The notes beneath the pieces were generated by a model. The model was given only the letters and a program-made list of their open reading frames with translations. It was not told where the DNA came from and did not search any database. DNA of 64,000 nt. Origin: DATHZQ01 sp035458525. Its GTDB lineage: Bacteria; Actinomycetota; Acidimicrobiia; Spongiisociales; UBA5794. The translations under genes and the position numbers were made by a program. The DNA lies in contig DATHZQ010000091.1 of the NCBI GenBank assembly GCA_035458525.1, forward strand, positions 88,282 through 152,281. Direction: 5' to 3'. Positions 57,738 to 64,000 of the stretch are shown piece by piece. Every line of letters starts with the position of its first letter. The first letter of the stretch is position 1.

Positions 57738-57808
57738 GCTCGGCTCCTCTCTCGCATCTCATCATGCTCCCTGGGCGGACTGGAGGGAGCCCGAACGTCC
57801 CGATCCGC

Positions 57809-57994
57809 TCAATCCCCCGATTCCCCGAACCTGTGTGAGAAATCCTCGAACCACAACCCGAATCGCGCCGTTTGACCGGTCAGAACCAGAGCCGAGAGAA
57901 CGGTGGTGAAGACGGCGACAAAGACCAGCATCTCAGTCGACACGCTGAACATCGCCAGCAACTCCTGGAGCGAACCGAGCACACTGCCCAACAC
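57809..57994 (-). CDS. Small single-TM protein
   Basis: The 61-residue protein has one helix (MLVFVAVFTTVLSALVL, about 22-38) and a short charged tail. GTG 57994 has GGGAGGTG six bases upstream, which supports translation. There is no known family. It is upstream of, and on the same strand as, the SH3b lipoprotein gene. Confidence 0.5.
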   Translation of the reverse strand: MLGSVLGSLQELLAMFSVSTEMLVFVAVFTTVLSALVLTGQTARFGLWFEDFSHRFGESGD

Positions 57995-58018
57995 TCTGCA
58001 CCTCCCCGCCCCATCCGG

Positions 58019-58183
58019 TCAGGCCTGGCGAGCCGCCGTACGCACGGCGACCAGAGATCCGCGCCTGCGCCGTGGTGGATCCTCGAAGGTGCGGGTGGTG
58101 CGCCGCATCCTCCGCTCGGTGTCCGCTTCACGCAACAGGCCTTCCACAACGTGGTGGTGATACGTCATGCTCATCGGGGTCAT
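58019..58183 (-). CDS. Small basic protein
   Basis: A 54-residue frame begins at ATG 58183 five bases after GAGGAG and encodes MTYHHHVVEGLLREADTERR followed by an Arg-rich tail. Very short His- and Arg-rich proteins of this style are common in actinobacteria. It precedes the small TM gene on the same strand by 24 bases. The function is unknown and the call moderate. Confidence 0.45.
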   Translation of the reverse strand: MTPMSMTYHHHVVEGLLREADTERRMRRTTRTFEDPPRRRRGSLVAVRTAARQA

Positions 58184-58271
58184 CGCCGCTCCTCTTTGCT
58201 CTCGCCTCAACCTACGAAATGGAGCGAGCTGGCGCATCGGAGGTAGACCCCCAAGTTGGGGGAGCCCACCC

Positions 58272-60842
58272 CTAAATCGAATGGGGGACGAGACCGAGTT
58301 CGGTTGCGAGCGCGGCGGCCTCGCCGCGAGACGTGGCGCCGAGTTTGGAGAGAATTGCCGACACATGATGCTCGACGGTCTTCGGCGACACGTAGAGGCG
58401 CTCGGAGATCTCGGCATTGGGGAGGCCGGCCACCAGGAGCTCGAGGACTTGATGCTGCCGAGTCGTCAAGCCGGCAGGGTGCTTGCGCGTCGACGGGCGG
58501 GGACCTCGCGGCACATGCCGCACGCCGAGCTCGCGCAGCTTCTGCCGCACGAGGGCGGCGGCCGGTTGCGCACCCAAAGCGTCGAGAATCGTGAGCGCCT
58601 CGATTGCCGACTCGCCGTCACCTTCGGCGAGTGCGCACGCCTCCTCATACGGGCAGCCGAGCTCGCCCCACGCTTCGGCGGCGGCACGCCAATCGCCGTC
58701 AACGTGACGCCGGAACGGCTGGGCCTGCACCGGGACGTCGAGGACATGGCCGGATCGCCATTGCCAGAACAGGATCTCGTCGGTCACCCAAGGTTGGGGG
58801 GTGGCGCAGGCCGCCTCCAGCACGGGCTCGATCGCTTCGGCCGTCGCAGCCGCATCGCCCCCCAGCCATGCCAATTCCGCCCGACCAACGGCTACCGGCC
58901 CCATGCGCTGCAACTCGCCGGTCGCCGCGGCCTGTTCCCACGCATCGCTCAGCAGATCCTCGGCGTCCACATCGCCCCGTCGAGTTGCGACGCGGGCCAG
59001 GGTGGTCAACGCCGGCAATGTTGTGATGCCCGGGGCCTTCGGTCGAGCCAGCACCCAGCGGGCCTCCTCCCCGGCGCCTGCCCAATCCCCGGTTTCGAAC
59101 CGAAGTCGTGCTCGCTCGGCTCTCATGTAATAGAGGTCACCGTGGATCTCGCGACTGCTGGTGAATGCGATCCCCCTCTCGAGCAGCTCTGCCGCTGCCG
59201 GATAATCGCGGACATCGAGCAACGTCCACCCGAGGTTGCTGAACGCACGAGCGGCATGCTCGTCGAGACCCTCGGCCAGCGACAAGTCGAGGCTCTGCCG
59301 TAGCTGCACCCAACCCGTCTCGTCGCCGGTGCGGATACGGGCGCTTCCCAGATTGTTGAGGGCATGCGCTTCCGCCCCAGGGTCACCGACCGCACGCGCC
59401 GTGTCGATTGCCTTTCGAGCCCACGCGACCGCCGGCTCCGCCTCGTGCGCCAGCATGTGGAGCTGGGCCAGATTGCTGTACGCCATCGCCAGTGCACTGC
59501 TTGGTGGGATCGACTCGAGCACGGCGACGGCCTGCTCCCCTGATCCCAGAGCCGCCTCACGCTCGCCGCTCCACCAGTGCACCCGGGAGATCCAGCGCAG
59601 CATGGCTCCCTCACCGCGGTGATCACCCAACCGCCGATACAGCGTGAGAGCCTGTTCGGCTGCGTGAAGCGCAGCGTTCTGATCGTCGACGTAGTAGCAC
59701 TCGGCGGTGTACTCGGACAGAATCGCCACTCGCTCCTGTGGTGTGAAGCGGTCGAGGTGCGGAAGGAGCCGCCGATAGTGCGAGGAGGCCTCGCGGTGGG
59801 CGGCTGCGGTCCGGGCACTTCGGGCCGCCGCCGGAGCGAACCGCACGAGGGCCGATGTGTCTGCCGCCCGCTCGGCGTGGTGGACCAGGCGAGCCGGGTC
59901 GGCGCCGGCCTTCTCCAGAGCCGTCAGCACGGTCGCATGGAGCCGCGTGGCTTCTGTCGACGCAAGCGAGTCCTCGACTGCTCGACGCGAGAGCTCGTGA
60001 CGGAACCACACGGAGCTCCGATCTACCTCGAGCAAGCCCTGGCGCACACATTCTTCGATTGGTTCTTCGACGGTCCCGAGCATCCAGCGCTCGCACCGGC
60101 CCGGGACGATCGCCACCAACTTGGCCATGTGCCTCGCCTCGTCACCGAGGCGAGACATGCGGGCGAAGACGGCGTCGGCGATCGTGGCCGGGACCTCGAC
60201 GCCCGGCGCAGCGAGGAATTCGGTGACCAGGAACGGGTTGCCGCCCGTCACGCTGAACACCTCGGCACCGCGATCGACAGAGCCGGCGAGCTGCGCCACG
60301 GCCGCGCCGCTCAGCGGGGCCAAGTCGATGCGGCTGACCACATCGGTAGGCACGTCGCCCATCACCTGGCGGAGAGGATGGTCACGGCCCACTTCGTCAC
60401 TGCGATAGGTCACAACCAGCGCTGCAGACACCCGACCGATCCGACGGCCGAGGTACTTGAGCAAGTCGAGCGTGGCATCGTCAGCCCAGTGAACGTCCTC
60501 GATGACGGCGACGGTGGGGCGCAAGCCTCCCGCCATCGTGTCGAGCAGCGAGGCGTAGGCGGCGGCGCGCTGCTCACCGACCCGCAGGCTCTCGATGTCG
60601 GCACCGAGTTCTCGAGCGATGTCGTGGAACGGACCCAACACCATGGGCGTGATGAGGTCGTCGCACGCCCCCCACACGATCCTCGTCGAGGCCGCGATCC
60701 TGCTTGCCCATTCGGTAACGAGCCGCGTCTTCCCGATGCCGGCCTCGCCGGCGACGAACACGACGGCGCCACGACCCGCCGCTGCCGAGGTGTGCGCAGC
60801 GTCGAGGGTACGCAGTTGCCGGTCGCGCTCGAGGAGCTCCAC
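58272..60842 (-). CDS. LuxR-family ATP-binding regulator (LAL type)
   Basis: The 856-residue protein has an AAA/STAND ATPase at the N-terminus (Walker A AGEAGIGKT at 31-39, Walker B VAVIEDVHWADD), a long TPR-like helical middle (ALNNLGSARIRTGDETGWVQL, AFSNLGWTLLDVRDYPAAAELLERGI) and a C-terminal LuxR helix-turn-helix (LTTRQHQVLELLVAGLPNAEISERL and VSPKTVEHHVSAILSKLG). It is a large ATP-binding LuxR regulator like MalT. The ligand is unknown; the adjoining serine hydrolase gene is a possible but unproven target. The start is GTG at 60842. Confidence 0.9.
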   Translation of the reverse strand: MELLERDRQLRTLDAAHTSAAAGRGAVVFVAGEAGIGKTRLVTEWASRIAASTRIVWGACDDLITPMVLGPFHDIARELGADIESLRVGEQRAAAYASLLDTMAGGLRPTVAVIEDVHWADDATLDLLKYLGRRIGRVSAALVVTYRSDEVGRDHPLRQVMGDVPTDVVSRIDLAPLSGAAVAQLAGSVDRGAEVFSVTGGNPFLVTEFLAAPGVEVPATIADAVFARMSRLGDEARHMAKLVAIVPGRCERWMLGTVEEPIEECVRQGLLEVDRSSVWFRHELSRRAVEDSLASTEATRLHATVLTALEKAGADPARLVHHAERAADTSALVRFAPAAARSARTAAAHREASSHYRRLLPHLDRFTPQERVAILSEYTAECYYVDDQNAALHAAEQALTLYRRLGDHRGEGAMLRWISRVHWWSGEREAALGSGEQAVAVLESIPPSSALAMAYSNLAQLHMLAHEAEPAVAWARKAIDTARAVGDPGAEAHALNNLGSARIRTGDETGWVQLRQSLDLSLAEGLDEHAARAFSNLGWTLLDVRDYPAAAELLERGIAFTSSREIHGDLYYMRAERARLRFETGDWAGAGEEARWVLARPKAPGITTLPALTTLARVATRRGDVDAEDLLSDAWEQAAATGELQRMGPVAVGRAELAWLGGDAAATAEAIEPVLEAACATPQPWVTDEILFWQWRSGHVLDVPVQAQPFRRHVDGDWRAAAEAWGELGCPYEEACALAEGDGESAIEALTILDALGAQPAAALVRQKLRELGVRHVPRGPRPSTRKHPAGLTTRQHQVLELLVAGLPNAEISERLYVSPKTVEHHVSAILSKLGATSRGEAAALATELGLVPHSI

Positions 60843-61489
60843 ACACCGATCGTATTCAGCCTGCCCAATCCGCGCTCCCGGCGCCCGTCCTCAATCGCCG
60901 GGCAGCGAATCGCAACCCTCGGACGAGGTAGACGGCGAATACGTGGCCTCGGTGGTGACGAGTCGGTCGCCACACTGCTGCCGGCTCGGTTCCCCGACAC
61001 GCGACTCGGGAGTGTTGGTCTCGGCGTGAGGGCAACATGTTCTCAGAGCGTCGCAGCGTCGCCGTTCACATAGGACGTGCACTGACGCGATACAGCGCGC
61101 GATGCTGAACGACGACGCCATGCCCGCCGCCGTCGGCGAGCTCAGCGCACGGGAAAGGATTCGCTGGCTGCTCGGTGGATGGACAACCGAGGGCGAGAAA
61201 CGCCCAATCATGACCCACGAACACCCGCATCCCGTCTCCTTTCGACAAACCATGAGCCCGTGGCGACCCGCGGCCCGCTAATGGCGTGGTGCTCGTGCCG
61301 GCACGTCATCCCACCAGCCGTTCAGGTCAGCCAACCACCAGCCGGGGCACGCTCCAGCGATAGGACTCAACGGCCCAGCATCGGACAGTGACGACCTGCC
61401 AGCGGCTCGAGACCAGCCTCGCGGACACGAAACCGATCCGCACCCATTAGCGTCGGAAACGGCGTTGCTCGGTCGTCGATGAGGTTGCC
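60843..61489. other. Long non-coding or unrecognised gap
   Basis: About 650 bases between the LAL regulator gene and the serine-hydrolase gene hold no gene that I can support. Frames on both strands are short or Arg/Pro-rich and lack ribosome sites. Promoter elements for the two divergent genes must lie here, but no clear consensus stands out. Confidence 0.4.
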
Positions 61490-62749
61490 ATGACCAGTCC
61501 GAAAGCTGCCGATCCTGGCCGTGGGGGGCGGGTGGCCAGGTGGGGGAAACGACTTGGCATCATCGTTGGAACCCTCGCAGCTGTGGCAGCGGTCTGGTTG
61601 GCCGCCGGCGCCATCGTGTACTCGCCCCAGTACGTGGTGCGAGTGCTCGCCTGGGGCGAGTCCGACATCGGCGACTACCTCAACGGGTTCCCGTCGCGCC
61701 GGTTGCGCGCCTCGCCCACCCCGTTCGAGTTCACGCTCGAGCCGGCTGAGGACGTGGTCCGGGCCGCATTCGAATCCGCCTTGGACGTTGCCGACTTCGA
61801 CGCGTTTCTTGCAGGCGCCGGCACCCAGGCATTCATCGTCATCAAAGGAGACCGAATCGTCTACGAGCAGTACTTCAACGGGTCCGAGCGAGGGTCCATG
61901 CTGACCTCGTTCTCGGTGGCGAAGTCCTTCGTGTCCACCCTCGTCGGCATTGCGATCGACGAGGGCCACATCGCCGTCGACGATCCGATCACGGACTACC
62001 TCCCCGAACTGCTCGAACGGGACGAGGCGTTCAGGCGGATCACGATACGCGATCTGCTCCTCATGGCCGGGGGTCTCGACTTCCAGGAGCTCCGCTGGTG
62101 GCTGTTCAACGGCGACGACCCGTTGACCACCTACTACCCGGACCAGCGAGAGATCTCGCTCAACAACACGCACATCGTGGATCCACCGGGTGGCTACTTC
62201 CTCTACAACAAATATCACCCGCAGCTCCTGGGAATGATCCTGGAGCGAGCAACGGATGTATCTGTCACTGAGTTCACGCAGACGCGGCTGTGGGATCCCC
62301 TGGGCATGGAATACGACGGGGCATGGGCGCTCGACAGCACGAACAGCGGATTCGAGAAGATGGAGGCGGGGCTCAATGCGCGGGCGATCGACTACGCAAA
62401 GCTCGGCCGGCTCATCCTCAACGACGGCAACTGGGACGGCACGCGAGTGATCAGCGCTGACTGGGTCGCCGAGTCGACGTCGCTGGATCCGGCCACCCAC
62501 ACCCCCTCCTACTACGCCGCGAGTTTTGGTCCCGACATCTACAACGGCGGCAGCGGCTACTACAAGTACATGTGGTACGGAAAGCTGCGTGGCGACGGGC
62601 CACCCGACATCGCTGCCGAGGGCGACCACGGCCAGATCATCTACATCTCCCCGGCCAATGACGTGATCATCGTGCGCAACGGCACGAGGTTCGGCATTCC
62701 ACTCAGCGAGTGGACGGACGCCTTCTACCGAGTCGCCGGCGACCTGTAG
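61490..62749 (+). CDS. Membrane-anchored serine hydrolase (beta-lactamase class C fold)
   Basis: The 419-residue protein has an N-terminal helix (LGIIVGTLAAVAAVWLAAGAIV), then a penicillin-binding/beta-lactamase-C fold: SxxK motif SVAK in LTSFSVAKSFVSTLVGIAID, the Tyr motif in YFLYNKYHPQLLGMILE, and HG in EGDHGQIIYI. The arrangement (ITDYLPELL, ISLNNTHIVDPPG) is like 6-aminohexanoate-hydrolase or esterase relatives. It probably acts outside the cell on esters or amides. It is divergent from the LAL regulator gene. Confidence 0.85.
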   Translation: MTSPKAADPGRGGRVARWGKRLGIIVGTLAAVAAVWLAAGAIVYSPQYVVRVLAWGESDIGDYLNGFPSRRLRASPTPFEFTLEPAEDVVRAAFESALDVADFDAFLAGAGTQAFIVIKGDRIVYEQYFNGSERGSMLTSFSVAKSFVSTLVGIAIDEGHIAVDDPITDYLPELLERDEAFRRITIRDLLLMAGGLDFQELRWWLFNGDDPLTTYYPDQREISLNNTHIVDPPGGYFLYNKYHPQLLGMILERATDVSVTEFTQTRLWDPLGMEYDGAWALDSTNSGFEKMEAGLNARAIDYAKLGRLILNDGNWDGTRVISADWVAESTSLDPATHTPSYYAASFGPDIYNGGSGYYKYMWYGKLRGDGPPDIAAEGDHGQIIYISPANDVIIVRNGTRFGIPLSEWTDAFYRVAGDL

Positions 62750-62812
62750 CGTCCGGCCTGGCCGGTCCCGGCCCCACAGAGCCGAACGGCCCTGGTGAAC
62801 TGATCCCGTTGA

Positions 62813-62830
62813 TGTAAGAATTACTTTACA
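62813..62830. promoter_or_regulatory. Putative operator for the membrane protein/XRE pair
   Basis: TGTAA-GAATTACT-TTACA is an inverted repeat with perfect five-base arms and an eight-base spacer, 30 bases upstream of the membrane-protein start at 62861. It could be the binding site of the XRE protein encoded as second gene of the unit. Confidence 0.45.
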
Positions 62831-62860
62831 CAAAGTATGAATAATGCGACAGGAGTCACC

Positions 62861-63415
62861 ATGCTCATCATGTGGATCATCACCGGAATCGTGGGGGCCG
62901 CAGCGGTGATGATCGGTCTGTTCCGGTTCGCAGCCGCCTGGCGTCCTCAGCCGGACCGCGGCGACCTGCCGACAACTCCGCTCGAACGCCTCGGTTGGAC
63001 GGGACTCTGGGTGACCGGCGCTGTGGGGGCCGGCATGGTTGTGTTGGCTGCGACCAACGGTGCGGCTCGGCTCTACGAGAACGACGCGTCACGACGGATC
63101 TTCACGATCCTGCTCCTCGTGGGCATCGCCGTCTGGGCGGCGGTGTGGCGTGTCGTCAGCCGTCCGCAGGGTGGCGCGGTGATCGACGAGCGAGACCGAG
63201 ACATCCTGGCGAGGTCGTTCAGCGTCGAGTCCGTCGTGGTCATTCTCTCCCTCGTCCTGTGGACGGTGGTCTTGACCGAGGTCTACGGGGACGAGGGTGC
63301 CGTGCCGATCGGCTATCTGCAGCTGATCTTCTGGAGCACGTTCATCCTCGGCGCGTTTGGCCGGTCGTTGGGCATCGTCCTCGGCTACCGGCGGGGGCCG
63401 ATGGTCGATGCCTAA
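62861..63415 (+). CDS. Multi-TM membrane protein paired with XRE regulator
   Basis: The 184-residue protein has four to five helices (MWIITGIVGAAAVMIGLFRFAAAW, GLWVTGAVGAGMVVLAATNG, IFTILLLVGIAVWAAVW, VVVILSLVLWTVVLTEV and LQLIFWSTFILGAFGRSLGIVLGY) with a charged loop VIDERDRDILAR. ATG 62861 follows AGGAGTC; ATG 62837 is possible. It overlaps the XRE gene by eight bases. Such pairs (DUF2178-like membrane protein plus small HTH) occur widely and appear autoregulated; function is unknown. Confidence 0.72.
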   Translation: MLIMWIITGIVGAAAVMIGLFRFAAAWRPQPDRGDLPTTPLERLGWTGLWVTGAVGAGMVVLAATNGAARLYENDASRRIFTILLLVGIAVWAAVWRVVSRPQGGAVIDERDRDILARSFSVESVVVILSLVLWTVVLTEVYGDEGAVPIGYLQLIFWSTFILGAFGRSLGIVLGYRRGPMVDA

Positions 63416-63623
63416 GGCGCTCATCAGCAATCAGATCCGCCGGCTCCGATTCGAGAGCGGCGAGATGACCCAGCAGGAGCTGGCGGATCAGGTCGGCTGC
63501 ACGCGTCAGACCATCGTGGTGCTCGAGAAGGGCCGCTACGTTCCGTCGCTCAGCCTGGCGTTCCAGATCGCTCGGGTGTTCGACAAGAGCGTCGACCAGG
63601 TGTTCGAGTACCAGGGTCCCTGA
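63408..63623 (+). CDS. XRE-family HTH regulator (YozG-like)
   Basis: The 71-residue protein is a minimal XRE helix-turn-helix: NQIRRLRFESGEMTQQELADQVGCTRQTIVVLEKGRYVPSLSLAFQIARVFDKSVDQVFEYQ covers the whole chain. It overlaps the membrane-protein gene and likely represses the pair, perhaps at the 62813-62830 palindrome. Small XRE proteins of this kind bind as dimers without a ligand domain. Confidence 0.88.
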   Translation: MPKALISNQIRRLRFESGEMTQQELADQVGCTRQTIVVLEKGRYVPSLSLAFQIARVFDKSVDQVFEYQGP

Positions 63624-63624
63624 G

Positions 63625-64000
63625 TCACTCGGCGGAGGACATTGGGTCGGCCGGGGCGTCGAGCGACTCGTAGAACTCGTATCCGGACAGCCGCTCTGGT
63701 TCCAGCACTGCGACGAGGAACCCCGGCGCCGGAGCGGCGGCCGTCCACTCATCGACATGAGCAGCGCCGCGATCCTTGGCGAGAATCCTGCGCACATGCG
63801 GCAACGGATCAACGTCCGTGAACCGAACCGGCCCCTCTGCCATCACGTACCACTGATGAACGCTGCGCCCATCGCACCTCTCGAACTGGACCGTCATCGT
63901 TGCCCGCCCGCGCCGCACCATCAGGCGGCCGTGCAGCGACTCGGGTGACGTCACCATCCAGAAGGTGCCGTCGCCGAAGTGATAGCTCATCGGGACGGCG
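63625..64000 (-). CDS. Pyridoxamine-phosphate-oxidase-like protein, partial
   Basis: The frame encodes MSYHFGDGTFWMVTSPESLHGRLMVRRGRATMTVQFERCDGRSVHQWYVMAEGPVRF, which is the split-barrel FMN/F420-binding fold of PPOX-type proteins. The N-terminal strand usually precedes the SYHFGDG block, and the codons to the window edge stay open, so the start lies beyond 64000. The gene converges on the XRE gene with one base between the ends. It may be a haem, F420 or FMN binding oxidoreductase; which one cannot be told. Confidence 0.75.
   Translation of the reverse strand, partial: AVPMSYHFGDGTFWMVTSPESLHGRLMVRRGRATMTVQFERCDGRSVHQWYVMAEGPVRFTDVDPLPHVRRILAKDRGAAHVDEWTAAAPAPGFLVAVLEPERLSGYEFYESLDAPADPMSSAE

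Noticed and set aside
59577..61073. Long open frame of about 500 codons opposite the LAL regulator gene
   Set aside because: It is Arg/Gly/His-rich, has no domain, and is explained as the shadow of a strongly coded LuxR-type gene.
61367..62833. Open frame of about 490 codons opposite the serine hydrolase
   Set aside because: The plus-strand product has all catalytic motifs; the antisense product has none and no ribosome site.

Overview
The window looks like a GC-rich chromosome segment from an actinobacterium, most plausibly of the Acidimicrobiia type. The clues are two luciferase-like F420-dependent oxidoreductases, a deazaflavin-dependent nitroreductase-fold protein plus a dead copy of another, Thr/Pro-rich lipoprotein linkers, frequent GTG starts, very high third-position GC, and many isolated single-gene families. 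This taxonomic placement is inference; there is no rRNA, and I found no tRNA or CRISPR array.

Layout. 1-6 kb: a TesB-like thioesterase and a class III aminotransferase (minus), a Tat-type MBL-fold lipoprotein (plus), two coupled single-TM proteins (minus) and an LLM oxidoreductase (plus). 5.9-7.2 kb: an ArsR-type repressor divergent from a membrane protein, with matching palindromic operators at both promoters. 7.3-12.6 kb: a small HTH protein, a protealysin-like M4 protease with its emfourin-like inhibitor, a patatin, a pirin and a LysM/tail-lysozyme protein. 12.7-15.3 kb: the PreT-PreA dihydropyrimidine dehydrogenase pair. 15.4-18.1 kb: small genes and a graveyard of gene fragments. 18-23 kb: a Thr/Pro-rich secreted protein and a four-gene ABC exporter/two-component operon. 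23-29.2 kb: a lipoprotein, an acyl-adenylating ligase with fused carrier domain, a divergent GNAT protein, and CbiM-CbiQ-CbiO with a Nur-like box. 29.2-34 kb: a frameshifted Hcp-like tube gene, a prenyltransferase-like repeat protein, and a Fur/Zur-regulated metal ABC system. 34-45 kb: HNH, MBL-PAS pair, acyltransferase, NUDIX, MetE-like and nucleoside hydrolase genes, VOC proteins, and a chimeric serine hydrolase/aminoglycoside-phosphotransferase relic. 45-50 kb: lipoprotein, broken dienelactone-hydrolase-like lipoprotein, DUF1269 and BrkB proteins, and an FtsH remnant. 50-53 kb: DUF385 protein and the highlight, a UGSC-family selenoprotein gene read through an in-frame TGA with a SECIS-like hairpin. 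53-64 kb: a TIR-membrane protein, an AS-family exoribonuclease, relics, an SH3b lipoprotein, a large LuxR-family (LAL) regulator, a serine hydrolase, an XRE-controlled membrane protein and a partial pyridoxamine-oxidase-like gene.

How genes work together. Clear functional units are the redox pair 50826-52765 (thioredoxin-like large protein plus UGSC selenoprotein), protease plus inhibitor (7668-9278), Fur/ABC/SBP/permease metal uptake (30817-33964), CbiMQO (26690-29176), PreT/PreA, ABC exporter plus HK/RR, and the two autoregulated membrane-protein units (ArsR at 5910-7118, XRE at 62861-63623). An unusually large number of genes carry single-base indels, lost stops, internal deletions or chimeric junctions. 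Some of these may be assembly or base-calling errors and others genuine decay; sequence alone cannot separate the two for the single-base cases.
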